Shown here in pieces: positions 1 to 8,088 of a stretch of 64,000 nt of DNA. The notes below the pieces were generated by a model, which saw only the letters and a list, made by a program, of their open reading frames with translations, searched no databases and was not told where the DNA came from. Both the position numbers and the translations under genes were made by a program. The stretch is taken from contig JAFSSQ010000061.1 in NCBI GenBank assembly GCA_017450965.1, forward strand, positions 1 through 64,000, given 5' to 3'. Each line of letters starts with the position of its first letter. Position 1 is the first letter of the stretch. This stretch comes from Clostridia bacterium (lineage in GTDB: Bacteria > Bacillota > Clostridia > Oscillospirales > CAG-272).

Positions 1-117
1 AGCCCGCTTTTCTGTGTCCGGGAGGGGGAGAAAAGGAGCGTGAGAGAAAGAAAAACGGAGGATTTGAGAGATAAGGGGGCTTAAAATCAAAAAAACAGGA
101 AATTTTCGAAAAAAGGC

Positions 118-146
118 TTGACAGCGCGCCATGGGGATGATATAAT
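118..146 (+). promoter_or_regulatory. sigma-A promoter of rplM-rpsI
   Basis: A perfect TTGACA (118-123) and TATAAT (141-146) are separated by 17 bases, about 40 bases before the rplM start. The expected leader (about 35 nt) is too short to hold the L13 leader structure known from other Firmicutes. The 117 bases before it are purine-rich and show nothing else. Confidence 0.9.
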
Positions 147-187
147 GCAAGACGTTGTGAAAACAAAAATTATCGGAGGAATTTTGA

Positions 188-616
188 ATGTCCACTTTCA
201 TGGCGAAACCCGCAGAGATTGAACGCAAGTGGTATATTATCGACGCCGCCGGCCAACCTCTCGGGAAAACAGCGGTTACCGCCGCGACTCTGCTCCGCGG
301 TAAACACAAACCCGAATTCACCCCCCACGTCGATTGCGGAGAGTTCGTGATCGTGATCAACGCGGCCAAGGCCGTTTTGACCGGCAAAAAGCCCGAGCAG
401 AAGTTTTACCGTCATCACAGCGGTTACATCGGCGGGCTCAAGGAAATGAATTACAAAGAGCTCATGGCAAAGAAGCCGGAGCTGGCCGTTGAGCTGGCTG
501 TCAAGGGAATGCTTCCCGACAACACCCTCGGCCGCGCCGAGCTGACCCGCCTCAAGGTTTACGCGTATGAAAACCACAAGCACCAGGCGCAAAAGCCCGT
601 GCCCTATGAAGGCTGA
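188..616 (+). CDS. rplM: 50S ribosomal protein L13
   Basis: This is large-subunit ribosomal protein L13, 142 residues, the usual length. The opening ([17 protein letters not shown]) and the [16 protein letters not shown] stretch are typical of the family. The GGAGG at 175-179 sets the start at 188. It is followed after 23 bases by rpsI, the universal L13-S9 pair, and both are driven by the consensus promoter at 118-146. In many Firmicutes this pair follows ecfA1-ecfA2-ecfT-truA; here that module lies about 31 kb away. Identification is secure. Confidence 0.98.
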   Translation: MSTFMAKPAEIERKWYIIDAAGQPLGKTAVTAATLLRGKHKPEFTPHVDCGEFVIVINAAKAVLTGKKPEQKFYRHHSGYIGGLKEMNYKELMAKKPELAVELAVKGMLPDNTLGRAELTRLKVYAYENHKHQAQKPVPYEG

Positions 617-639
617 GAGAAAGGACGGATAAGGAAACC

Positions 640-1041
640 ATGTATACAAGCGCAAAACCGTATTTTTACGGCACCGGCAGAAGAAAAAGCTCAATCGCCC
701 GCGTCCGCCTTTATCCCGGCACCGGCAACATCACCATCAACGGCAAGGATATCGACGAGTATTTCGGACTTGAAACGCTCAAGCTGATCGTCAACCAGCC
801 CTTTGGCGCCACCGGAACGGAAGGGAAGTTCGATATCGTCGCTTCCGTGAAGGGCGGCGGATTTTCCGGACAGGCCGGCGCGATCCGTCACGGTCTCTCC
901 CGTGCGCTCGTCCTCGCCGACGAAAACAACAAAGCCGCGCTGAAGGCCGCCGGGTTCCTCACCCGCGACCCTCGTATGAAGGAGCGCAAGAAGTACGGTC
1001 TCAAAGCCGCACGCCGCGCGCCTCAGTTCTCCAAGAGATAA
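640..1041 (+). CDS. rpsI: 30S ribosomal protein S9
   Basis: This is small-subunit ribosomal protein S9, 133 residues. It shows the family's N-terminal [15 protein letters not shown], the central [19 protein letters not shown] and the basic C-terminus ending in FSKR, which in S9 reaches the ribosomal P site. It sits 23 bases after rplM with its own GAAAGGA ribosome binding site and is followed by a strong terminator hairpin at 1061-1095, so the two genes form a closed operon. Confidence 0.98.
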   Translation: MYTSAKPYFYGTGRRKSSIARVRLYPGTGNITINGKDIDEYFGLETLKLIVNQPFGATGTEGKFDIVASVKGGGFSGQAGAIRHGLSRALVLADENNKAALKAAGFLTRDPRMKERKKYGLKAARRAPQFSKR

Positions 1042-1060
1042 CCTTCTCTTATCGGAATCA

Positions 1061-1095
1061 GCCGCCAAGCAGGATTTCCTGCCTGGCGGCTTTCT
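1061..1095 (+). terminator. terminator of rplM-rpsI
   Basis: A near-perfect 14-pair inverted repeat (GCCGCC...GGCGGC outer arms, one mismatch) is followed by TTTCTC. It lies 20 bases behind the rpsI stop codon. Confidence 0.85.
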
Positions 1096-1159
1096 CACTC
1101 CTCCTTCCGGTTTTATAACGAACGGAATGCTCGGAGACGGACGGGTCGGGATTTTTTTC

Positions 1160-1188
1160 TTGCAACTTTCCGGAATGTGTGATACAAT
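1160..1188 (+). promoter_or_regulatory. promoter of the lipoprotein gene at 1246
   Basis: TTGCAA (1160-1165) and TACAAT (1183-1188) have a 17-base spacer. The likely transcription start is about 50 bases before the 1246 start codon. Confidence 0.7.
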
Positions 1189-1245
1189 GAACGTAACAGA
1201 AAAACAGATCCCGAGAAACAGATCCCGGTTTTTATGGTGAACGAT

Positions 1246-1851
1246 ATGAAACTAAGACGCATGATCCCTATCTTGCTGGCGCTGGCGCTGCTTCTTTGCG
1301 CCTGCGGCCGGAACGTAAAGCCGACGGACACGGACGCGACGCCGACAACGCCCCTTCTCCCCGATTCGATCACGGAAACGGCAGAGGTCCCCTCCGCCGT
1401 TTCAAGCGAGCCGGCGGCGACAAAGCCGCAGGAAACGGAGACGGCGCCGGCTGAGTCCGACCCGATCCGCGGAGAGATCCCCGCCGATCCCGCCGCCAAG
1501 CTCGGTCTTTCTCTTGACTGGACCGCACAACCGCTTTCCGAAAACCGATATCGGATCACGGTGATCCTCTCTCTCAATTCCTTCTCGATTTTCGCGGGAG
1601 AACGCAGCGACGGAGAGCTTTCCCTTGGGACCCGCCGCATCACGTATCACAGCGACAAGATCGAGTATGAAGGGACAAAAAAAACCAAGATCGCTTTGAC
1701 CGAGTACACTTTTGAATACGAGTTTTCCGGAACGGGCGCGCGCTCCGTCCCGGTCAGCGCCTCCTGGCGTTTCGGCGGCGTTTACGCCGGGACCCCGGTC
1801 GACTGGCTCACGCTTGACGGGACGATCCTGCTCGATCGGACGGCGAGGTAA
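1246..1851 (+). CDS. putative lipoprotein of unknown function
   Basis: This predicted exported lipoprotein of 201 residues has a basic N-terminus (MKLRR), a hydrophobic stretch and a lipobox-like LLCAC with Cys20 as probable lipidation site. Residues about 22-85 are a Thr/Pro/Glu/Ala-rich linker. The remaining ~115 residues look like a compact beta-rich domain (SLDWTAQPLSENRYRITVIL...). An ATG at 1234 has no ribosome binding site, while GGTGA lies five bases before 1246, so 1246 is preferred. A small unknown gene follows after eight bases. I do not recognise the C-terminal domain; an extracytoplasmic role is inferred only from the export signal. Confidence 0.75.
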   Translation: MKLRRMIPILLALALLLCACGRNVKPTDTDATPTTPLLPDSITETAEVPSAVSSEPAATKPQETETAPAESDPIRGEIPADPAAKLGLSLDWTAQPLSENRYRITVILSLNSFSIFAGERSDGELSLGTRRITYHSDKIEYEGTKKTKIALTEYTFEYEFSGTGARSVPVSASWRFGGVYAGTPVDWLTLDGTILLDRTAR

Positions 1852-1859
1852 CGGCGGGG

Positions 1860-2180
1860 ATGACGGAAGTTACACTCACGGCGACGGGGGGATTGCGGTC
1901 CGCCCTGATCGATATCGAGTTTCATACCGCCTGTCTGGCGGCCGCCGGCGGCGGGGTGATCAAGTTTATCTGTTCCTTTGAAAACCCCGAGCGTTTCAGA
2001 CTGATCAAAAATCATCTGAAAATGATGCTCAAGGAGGGACGGATCAAACTGCTGGTCCCGGGGGAGGAGTTTGTCCCGGGAACGAGAGGCGCGAGAATCC
2101 TGGAGGAATACGTCCCCGATGCGCTGAGGGACAAGGATTTCGGGGAAAAACGGAGCAATATCTTCGTTTTGATGGTTTGA
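1860..2180 (+). CDS. hypothetical protein, 106 residues
   Basis: This small soluble protein, without signal peptide or membrane segment, starts eight bases after the preceding lipoprotein stop behind a G-rich ribosome binding site (GGCGGGG), so it is probably co-transcribed. It has an N-terminal strand (MTEVTLTATG), an Ala/Gly-rich turn and a basic amphipathic stretch (RFRLIKNHLKMMLKEGRIK). The C-terminus, KRSNIFVLMV, looks like a buried strand. I do not recognise the family. A terminator hairpin follows directly. Confidence 0.6.
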   Translation: MTEVTLTATGGLRSALIDIEFHTACLAAAGGGVIKFICSFENPERFRLIKNHLKMMLKEGRIKLLVPGEEFVPGTRGARILEEYVPDALRDKDFGEKRSNIFVLMV

Positions 2181-2188
2181 TCCAAAAG

Positions 2189-2221
2189 AAAAGCGGAAAG
2201 CCGCGAGGGCTTTCCGCTTTT
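2189..2221 (+). terminator. terminator after the lipoprotein/106-residue gene pair
   Basis: A perfect 14-pair stem (AAAAGCGGAAAGCC with its complement, loop GCGAG) ends in TTTT and sits nine bases after the stop codon at 2180. Confidence 0.85.
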
Positions 2222-2237
2222 GATCAGAAAGAGAAGA

Positions 2238-2265
2238 AAGGCAGCCGCGCTCGCGCGGCTGCCTT
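2238..2265 (-). terminator. terminator of clpB
   Basis: A perfect 13-base inverted repeat (AAGGCAGCCGCGC) begins just after the clpB stop; on the minus strand it is followed by a T-rich run. With 2189-2221 it forms back-to-back terminators between convergent genes. Confidence 0.8.
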
Positions 2266-2268
2266 CTC

Positions 2269-4878
2269 TTATGCCGGGTCCGCGGGCGCGGAAGCGCGGC
2301 AGATCAGCTCGCCGCCGCCGCAATCGACGGTCAGAAGCGTTTCGGGCGGCAGGTTTTCCGCGATCATCTTCTTTGCGATCAGCGTTTCCACGCGGGACTG
2401 GAGAAAACGCTTCAGCGGCCGCGCGCCGTAGATCGGGTCGTAGGCGGAGTCGATCACAAAGTCCTTCGCCGCGTCGGTCAGTTCAAGCGAGAGCCGGCGA
2501 TCCTCCAGTCGGCGGCAGAGCGAAACGAGCTGCAGATCAACGATCCGGCGGACGTCTTCTTTGGTAAGGGGTTTATAGAAGACGATATCGTCGAGCCGGT
2601 TGAGAAATTCGGGACGGAAGCTGCGGCGCAGCAGCGCCGTAACGCCGCTTTTCGCCGCTTCGGTCAGCTCGCCGTTTTCGATCCCGCCGAGGATGAGATC
2701 GGAGCCGAGGTTGGAGGTGAGGATGATGATCGTGTTCTTGAAATCCACGGTCCGTCCCTGACTGTCGGTGATCCTGCCGTCGTCGAGGACCTGCAGGAGA
2801 ATGTTGAAGACGTCCGGGTGCGCTTTTTCGATCTCGTCGAAAAGCACGACCGCGTAGGGCTTGCGGCGTACCGCCTCGGTAAGCTGTCCGGCCTCCTCGT
2901 AACCGACGTAGCCGGGAGGCGCCCCGATCAGCCGCGTCACGGAAAACTTTTCCATATATTCGCTCATATCGATCCGGACGAGGCTCTTTTCGTCGTCAAA
3001 GAGCGCTTCCGCCAGCGCCTTGGCAAGCTCGGTTTTGCCGACGCCGGTCGGCCCGAGGAAGAGGAAGGACCCGATCGGGCGGTTCTGATCCGCGATGCCG
3101 GCGCGGGAGCGCAGGATCGCCTCGCTGACCTTTTCGACCGCTTCGTTCTGCCCGATCACACGGCGGTGCAGGATCTCCGGCAGGCGCAGCAGCTTTTCCC
3201 GTTCGCCCTCCACCAGTTTAGAGACGGGGATCCCCGTCCAGCGGGAGACGATGCGGGCGATCTCGTCCTCCGTGACCCGGTCGCGCAGGAGCGTGCCGGG
3301 ACGTTCGGCGGCCTCCGCCAGTTTTTCCTCTTCCTCCAGCTCCTTGCGCAGGGAGGGGAGCTTGCCGTATTTCAGCTCGGCCGCTTTATTGAGATCGTAG
3401 CTGTTTTCCGCCTTTTCGATTTCGGCGTTCGTTTGTTCGATCTCCTCGCGCAGTCGCTGCACCTTGGAGATCGCGCTTTTTTCGTTTTCCCATTTCGCTT
3501 TCATTTCGCCGAAGCGGGCGCGCAGCTCGGAGAGTTCCCGCCGGATCTCCTCCAGATGCGCGAGGGAGAGCTTGTCGGTCTCCTTTTTCAGCGCCGCTTC
3601 CTCGATCTCGTGGCGCATGATCGCGCGGGAGATCTCATCGAGCTCGGTCGGCATGGAGTTCATCTCCGTTTTGATCATTGCGCACGCTTCGTCCACAAGG
3701 TCGATCGCCTTGTCGGGAAGGAAACGGTCGGAGATATAGCGGTTCGAGAGCGTTGCCGCCGCGATCAGCGCCTGGTCGGTGATCTTGACGCCGTGGTAAA
3801 CCTCGTAGCGCTGCTTCAGCCCCCGCAGGATCGCGATCGTGTCTTCCAGCGTCGGCTCGGGGATCAGAACGGGCTGAAAGCGCCGTTCCAGCGCGGCGTC
3901 CTTTTCGATATACTTGCGGTATTCGTTCAGGGTGGTGGCGCCGATGCAGTGCAGCTCGCCGCGCGCCAGCATCGGCTTGAGGAGGTTGCCCGCGTCCATC
4001 GAGCCCTCCGCGTTCCCGGCGCCGACGATGGTGTGCAGCTCGTCGATGAAGAGAAGGATCTTCCCCTCGCTCTGCTTGACCTCGTTTAAAACGGCTTTCA
4101 GCCGTTCCTCAAACTCGCCCCGGAACTTTGCGCCGGCTACGAGGGCGCCCATGTCAAGGGAAAAGACGGTGCGGTCCTTGAGATTGTCCGGTACGTCGCC
4201 GCGGACGATCCGCTGGGCAAGCCCTTCCGCGATCGCCGTTTTGCCGACGCCCGGCTCCCCGATCAGACAGGGGTTGTTTTTCGTTTTACGGGAGAGGATG
4301 CGGATCACGCTCCGGATCTCGTCGTCCCGCCCGATCACGGGGTCGAGCTTCTGCGCGCGCGCCTGCTCGACAAGGTCGGTGCCGTATTTTTTTAAGACGT
4401 CGTAGGTATCCTCGGGGTTGTCGCTTTCCACGCGCCGGTTCCCCCGTACGTCTTTGAGCGCCGTGAGAAAGCGCGTGCGCTCGATCCCCCGGCGGGAAAG
4501 AACGTCCTTCGTTTCCCGGTCCGCCTTTTCGAGCAGACCGAGGAAGAGATGCTCCACGGAGACGAAGGCGTCCTTCATCTTCGACGCTTCTTTTTCCGCC
4601 TCCGCGAGGACGGCGTCCGCCTCGGGGGAGAGATAGACCTCGCCGCCGCCCCCGGAGACCTTCGGGCGTTTGGCGATCGCGCCTTCCGTATCGGCGAGGA
4701 GGGCGGGTACGTCGCAGCCCATCCGGATGAGCAGCTGCCGGATCAGACCGTCCTCCGGCTCGCATAGAGCAAAGAGAAGATGAAGGGGCAGAAGAGTCTG
4801 ATTGCCGTATTCCGTCGCCATACGGCGGGCATTTTCGATGGTTTTGAGGGTGTTTTGCGTCAGGTTTTGCGTATTCAT
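2269..4878 (-). CDS. clpB: ATP-dependent chaperone ClpB
   Basis: This Hsp100 disaggregase of 869 residues uses ATP to thread aggregated proteins through its hexamer, working with DnaK. An N-terminal Clp repeat domain spans about 1-145. The first AAA+ domain has Walker A GEPGVGKT at 207-214. A long coiled-coil middle domain, about 405-530, marks ClpB and is absent from ClpA. The second AAA+ domain has GPTGVGKTE, the pore loop [13 protein letters not shown] and Walker [12 protein letters not shown]. No IGF-type ClpP-docking loop follows NLGSD, as expected for ClpB. It starts 12 bases after a ribbon-helix-helix gene, so the two are probably one operon. I saw no CIRCE element or CtsR box upstream. 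Confidence 0.97.
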   Translation of the reverse strand: MNTQNLTQNTLKTIENARRMATEYGNQTLLPLHLLFALCEPEDGLIRQLLIRMGCDVPALLADTEGAIAKRPKVSGGGGEVYLSPEADAVLAEAEKEASKMKDAFVSVEHLFLGLLEKADRETKDVLSRRGIERTRFLTALKDVRGNRRVESDNPEDTYDVLKKYGTDLVEQARAQKLDPVIGRDDEIRSVIRILSRKTKNNPCLIGEPGVGKTAIAEGLAQRIVRGDVPDNLKDRTVFSLDMGALVAGAKFRGEFEERLKAVLNEVKQSEGKILLFIDELHTIVGAGNAEGSMDAGNLLKPMLARGELHCIGATTLNEYRKYIEKDAALERRFQPVLIPEPTLEDTIAILRGLKQRYEVYHGVKITDQALIAAATLSNRYISDRFLPDKAIDLVDEACAMIKTEMNSMPTELDEISRAIMRHEIEEAALKKETDKLSLAHLEEIRRELSELRARFGEMKAKWENEKSAISKVQRLREEIEQTNAEIEKAENSYDLNKAAELKYGKLPSLRKELEEEEKLAEAAERPGTLLRDRVTEDEIARIVSRWTGIPVSKLVEGEREKLLRLPEILHRRVIGQNEAVEKVSEAILRSRAGIADQNRPIGSFLFLGPTGVGKTELAKALAEALFDDEKSLVRIDMSEYMEKFSVTRLIGAPPGYVGYEEAGQLTEAVRRKPYAVVLFDEIEKAHPDVFNILLQVLDDGRITDSQGRTVDFKNTIIILTSNLGSDLILGGIENGELTEAAKSGVTALLRRSFRPEFLNRLDDIVFYKPLTKEDVRRIVDLQLVSLCRRLEDRRLSLELTDAAKDFVIDSAYDPIYGARPLKRFLQSRVETLIAKKMIAENLPPETLLTVDCGGGELICRASAPADPA

Positions 4879-4890
4879 GGATATACCTCC

Positions 4891-5529
4891 TTATAAAAAG
4901 ACAGGATAATCGGTGTGGTATTCGGCGAGAAGCCGTCGGACGGCCGCGGCGTTCTCGTCCCGGTCGTCCGGATGGGAAAAGAAGATCCGGACGCCTCGGT
5001 CAAACGCGCGGACGTAAGCGGAAAGCGCGTCCGAAAGATCCCGGACGGAAAACGCGCTTTGCGGGCGGAAACGCTTGACAAATCGCGCGTCGGGCGTCAG
5101 GACGCCGGGGTCTCCCCCTTCGTTTTCCTCCGCCGTGTTCCAAAGAGAGTAAAAAAGGGAAAAGAGCAGGATGAGCCGCGGGTTTTGCGTCCGCGCGGAA
5201 ACGCGCAGCTCCGCCGGCGCTTCTTCTTCCTTGTAAAAAGCAAGACAGTAGCGGACGGTGGGGTTATACTTGAACTCGATCGGAGCAAGCAGGGTCAGCA
5301 TCGACTCCGACGCGAGGGGCTGGATCCGGAAAAGATCGGACGCGGAAAAAGACCGCTCCAGAAGATCCAGCGCGTCCCGGACCCGGCTTTCCGGCGTTAC
5401 GTAGGAAACGTAGTCCGCCAGGATCTGGTTGATCAGCGCGGAACGGCTCGTTTTCATCGCATAGGCGGCGCGGTCGATCTGGGAGATCACGGCGTCGGAA
5501 AGGACCAGAGAATACACACTTTTTTTCAT
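4891..5529 (-). CDS. ribbon-helix-helix DNA-binding protein upstream of clpB
   Basis: This 212-residue protein begins with a CopG/MetJ-like ribbon-helix-helix segment (residues about 1-45): a strand KSVYSLVLS, then two helices with SRSALINQILADYV. The rest (about 50-212) is an unrecognised alpha/beta domain with no membrane segment. A GTG/ATG at 5547 would lie upstream of the predicted transcription start; AGGTGA before the ATG at 5529 gives a better start. The gene is 12 bases upstream of clpB on the same strand, and an inverted repeat covers the promoter, so it may repress itself and clpB. That role is inference; the RHH call is from sequence pattern only. Confidence 0.65.
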   Translation of the reverse strand: MKKSVYSLVLSDAVISQIDRAAYAMKTSRSALINQILADYVSYVTPESRVRDALDLLERSFSASDLFRIQPLASESMLTLLAPIEFKYNPTVRYCLAFYKEEEAPAELRVSARTQNPRLILLFSLFYSLWNTAEENEGGDPGVLTPDARFVKRFRPQSAFSVRDLSDALSAYVRAFDRGVRIFFSHPDDRDENAAAVRRLLAEYHTDYPVFL

Positions 5530-5547
5530 CGTCTCACCTCGGCGCAT

Positions 5548-5576
5548 ATTGTATCACAAACAAAATAATTTGTCAA
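5548..5576 (-). promoter_or_regulatory. promoter of the RHH-clpB operon
   Basis: On the minus strand TTGACA (5576-5571) and TACAAT (5553-5548) are 17 bases apart. Transcription should start near 5541, giving a leader of only about a dozen bases before the ATG at 5529. Confidence 0.85.
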
Positions 5577-5581
5577 TACAA
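5549..5581 (-). promoter_or_regulatory. candidate operator: inverted repeat over the RHH-clpB promoter
   Basis: Arms TTGTATCACAAA (5549-5560) and TTTGTCAATACAA (5569-5581) are inverted copies differing by one inserted base and one change around the centre, separated by eight bases. The repeat spans both the -35 and -10 boxes. Part of the symmetry could come from the consensus boxes themselves, which are weakly complementary. Confidence 0.5.
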
Positions 5582-5637
5582 TTATATAACTTTAACAACA
5601 TATTTTGCGGGACGAAACGGATCCCTCTTGACTTGCG

Positions 5638-5666
5638 GCGCTTTCCTTTATATAATAAATAGCGGG
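5638..5666 (+). promoter_or_regulatory. promoter of the lipoprotein/DUF6273 gene pair
   Basis: TTGACT (5638-5643) and TATAAT (5661-5666) have a 17-base spacer; the start codon at 5683 follows closely, so the leader is only about ten bases and carries the G-rich ribosome binding site. Confidence 0.85.
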
Positions 5667-5682
5667 GAAGGGGGGGATCGGC

Positions 5683-6357
5683 ATGAAAAAAGCGATACGG
5701 CTTGCGCTTTGCTGCCTTTTGGCTTTTTTTCTTGTTTCCTGTTCCGCCTTTTCTGATCCTTCTCCGGCTCAAACGGTTGAAAACGAGCCCGTTCTCGCCG
5801 TTCTCTCCGACGAAGCCGACGCGTCCCTCGCCTGCCGGAAGATTCTTGAGATGATCGCGTCCGACGCGCTCGTTTTTGCGGAGTTTGATGATCCGCGTTC
5901 CGCCGCGGACGGCTGCCGCGACCGGATCCTCGCCTCTCTCCTGGCGACCGGGTATTCCAAATACACCGGAAATACCGAAAAGATCGCCGCCGCGGAGCGG
6001 ATGTATCCGAAGCTCCGTATTTCGATGGTGATCCCCGCGACCGATTTTGAGAATACGGTCTACACTTCTTTCGGCGGGAGCAAAAGCGTCTATCACCGCG
6101 ACGGGAACGCCTTTTTCTATCTGACCAAGATCGGCGGGTACACCTTGTCCGGCCAGGCGCCGGCGGGGGCGGATCGGGTCGTGTTGCTTTCCGTCCGGGA
6201 GACGGAGCACGGCTATCTTGCCGATTTTTACGCGGAGAAGGGGATCCGCAGCTCTCCGCTTTATACCGGCGTCTTTGTCAAACGCGAGGACGCTTCCGTC
6301 TATCTTGCCCGGATCCGCCGGATCGCGGACGCAAAAATCATCGTACCGTCGGAGTAA
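5683..6357 (+). CDS. putative lipoprotein of unknown function
   Basis: This predicted lipoprotein of 224 residues has a signal peptide (MKKAIRLALCCLLAFFLVSC) with lipobox LVSC and Cys20 as the probable lipid anchor. The mature part is a mixed alpha/beta domain with no family motif I recognise; it resembles small clostridial extracytoplasmic lipoproteins of the DUF4358 type in size only. A run of G residues gives a strong ribosome binding site. The next gene begins two bases after the stop and encodes a membrane-anchored DUF6273 protein, so the pair is co-transcribed and may act together at the cell surface. Confidence 0.7.
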   Translation: MKKAIRLALCCLLAFFLVSCSAFSDPSPAQTVENEPVLAVLSDEADASLACRKILEMIASDALVFAEFDDPRSAADGCRDRILASLLATGYSKYTGNTEKIAAAERMYPKLRISMVIPATDFENTVYTSFGGSKSVYHRDGNAFFYLTKIGGYTLSGQAPAGADRVVLLSVRETEHGYLADFYAEKGIRSSPLYTGVFVKREDASVYLARIRRIADAKIIVPSE

Positions 6358-6359
6358 CT

Positions 6360-7823
6360 ATGAAAGCAAAAAAACAGACTGCCGTTTGCCGCGTCTGCGG
6401 CGAACCGATCCCTCTTTCCGACCGGCGGGTCCTTGTCTGTCCCGCGTGCGGCGCGAGCCAGCTCTCCCTGCCCGGCGCGCCGGAAGAAGAACAAACTCAT
6501 ATCGCCGACGCCTGCCGGTATCTCTCGCGCGGAGATTTTTACAGCGCGCTGCGTCTCTTTGAGGCGATCGACAAGACAGATCCCACGCCGCTTTCCCAAT
6601 GCGGAAAGCTGCTTGCCCGTTACGGGGTAACGGGCGCGCGCGGGCCCGCGGGAGAAGGGAAGGAGGAGGTATGCCTCCGCCTGACGATGACGGACGTGCG
6701 ATCCGACCCGGACTTTCTTGCCGCCAGGCGGGGAGCGGATCCCGAGGAGCGCGCTTTTCTCGACGCGCTCGCCGCCCGGATCGAAAAAGAAGAGGCGCGC
6801 CTCAAGCTCCGTGAAACGAAAGAAAAGCGCGAAAGGGAAGACCGGGAAGAAAACGGTTATTCCGAGGAGTATCTCGCGGCGCTGAAACGGGAAGAGGAGA
6901 GAAAAGCGCGGGAAAAACGCCTGCGCGAAGAAAAAGAGGCGGAAGAAAACAAGAAGGAAGAAGAAAAAGCGCGGCGGATCATCCGCGCACGCAGACGGGA
7001 GCTGATCGCGTCCGTTTTGAAGATCCTTCTTCCCGCCGCCGCCGTTTGTCTGGCTCTGCTTTTGGCGGGTGTCCTTTATTTCCGTCCGCTTGCCCGCTAC
7101 CGGAAGGCCGAAGCGGAGCTGGAAGCGGGGCATTACGCCTCCGCGGCGCGGCTTTTGCGGGAACTCGGCGATTTCAAGGACGCAAAAGAACTCCTTGACC
7201 CCTACCGCTTTTACGGACTTGAGGCGGGAGACGTCGTTTCCTTCGGTACTTATCCGCAGGAGACAAACGGCACGAAGACCCCGATCGAGTGGATCGTACT
7301 CGGCGAGGAGGAGGGAAACGTCCTTCTCCTTTCCCGCCGGATCCTTGACGTAAAAAAATACAACGAGACGCATATCTCCGTAACCTGGGAGACCTGCAGC
7401 CTCCGCGCGTGGCTGGGCGGCGAGTTTCTCAAAACCGCTTTTTCCGCGCAGGACCGCGAGCGGCTCGTTGAAACGGTCCGCACGACGGCGGACAATACGG
7501 CGCAGGGAACGCTTGGCGGCGCCCCGACCGCCGATACGGTCTTCTGTCTGTCCGCGGAGGAGGCAAAACGGTATTTCGGGGAGGCGGTGTCCGGCTCCGC
7601 GTCCGCCACGCCCTACGCTGTCGCTAAGTCGATCTATCAGGACGACGAGCCGGGATCGGACGCGTGCTGGTACTGGCTCCGCACGCCGGGCTCCAGCCAG
7701 TCGAACGCGGCGCGCGTCGATTTTGACGGGTCCGTCAATCTCCGCGGCGCCATGGTGGACTATTCCAAGTACGGCGTGAGACCGGCGATCGTCGTACAGA
7801 TCGCTGAATATCCGAGTGAATAA
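6360..7823 (+). CDS. zinc-ribbon membrane protein with C-terminal DUF6273 domain
   Basis: This 487-residue protein has three parts. An N-terminal zinc ribbon (CRVCG...CPACG, residues about 10-36) is followed by a charged helical region that becomes a Lys/Glu/Arg-rich coiled coil (about 140-210). One membrane segment lies near 220-243. Beyond it are a short TPR-like repeat (YRKAEAELEAGHYASAARLLRELGDFKDA) and a DUF6273 domain from about 282 to the end, with WETCSLRAWLGGEFL, WYWLRTPG and a final GVRPAIVV. DUF6273 is a common domain of unknown function in Clostridia, often on surface proteins. The topology suggests a cytoplasmic zinc ribbon and an exposed DUF6273 domain. It is tightly coupled to the upstream lipoprotein. 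Confidence 0.8.
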   Translation: MKAKKQTAVCRVCGEPIPLSDRRVLVCPACGASQLSLPGAPEEEQTHIADACRYLSRGDFYSALRLFEAIDKTDPTPLSQCGKLLARYGVTGARGPAGEGKEEVCLRLTMTDVRSDPDFLAARRGADPEERAFLDALAARIEKEEARLKLRETKEKREREDREENGYSEEYLAALKREEERKAREKRLREEKEAEENKKEEEKARRIIRARRRELIASVLKILLPAAAVCLALLLAGVLYFRPLARYRKAEAELEAGHYASAARLLRELGDFKDAKELLDPYRFYGLEAGDVVSFGTYPQETNGTKTPIEWIVLGEEEGNVLLLSRRILDVKKYNETHISVTWETCSLRAWLGGEFLKTAFSAQDRERLVETVRTTADNTAQGTLGGAPTADTVFCLSAEEAKRYFGEAVSGSASATPYAVAKSIYQDDEPGSDACWYWLRTPGSSQSNAARVDFDGSVNLRGAMVDYSKYGVRPAIVVQIAEYPSE

Positions 7824-7972
7824 AAAAAGGGCCGGACACCCGGAAAAAGCGTCTGGTTGATCGGCGTCCCCTGCGTTTTTCTCCCGAAAAGCGCGGGGGA
7901 TTTTGCTTTTCTGACGGGTTTTTCCCGCAATTTGAACAAAGGCGCTTATCGTTTCGCCGGCAAAACAAAGCG

Positions 7973-8011
7973 AATACACAAAAATACAAAAAGATAGAAT
8001 AAATATTCAAA
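7973..8011 (+). promoter_or_regulatory. candidate ArgR/AhrC operator (ARG box pair) upstream of argG
   Basis: The 18-mer at 7994-8011 fits the ARG box consensus WNTNAATWWWWATTNANW with one mismatch at its third base, and ends six bases before the -35 box of argG. A weaker box (three mismatches) lies at 7973-7990, exactly three bases away, the usual spacing of ARG box pairs. Position and target gene support it; the AT-rich context makes chance matches possible. Confidence 0.55.
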
Positions 8012-8017
8012 AAATGC

Positions 8018-8046
8018 TTGACAAACCGAATATCGGCGGTTATAAT
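8018..8046 (+). promoter_or_regulatory. promoter of argG
   Basis: A perfect TTGACA (8018-8023) and TATAAT (8041-8046) are 17 bases apart. The predicted transcript starts near 8053, which rules out the upstream in-frame ATG at 8014. Confidence 0.93.
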
Positions 8047-8088
8047 ATGCACAAAGGCGAAGACTGGCGCCGTCATACGAGGTTGGAT

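Noticed and set aside
147-187. L13 leader element before rplM
   Set aside because: The leader is about 35 bases and shows no stable stem.
7824-7972. Terminator behind the DUF6273 gene
   Set aside because: Only short imperfect stems (for example CCGG-ACAC-CCGG) are present without a T-run, so no terminator is called, although one may exist.
8014-8088. Upstream ATG extending argG by 25 residues
   Set aside because: The ATG lies in the promoter, before the predicted transcription start, and the added residues do not fit the family; the ATG at 8089 has a ribosome binding site.
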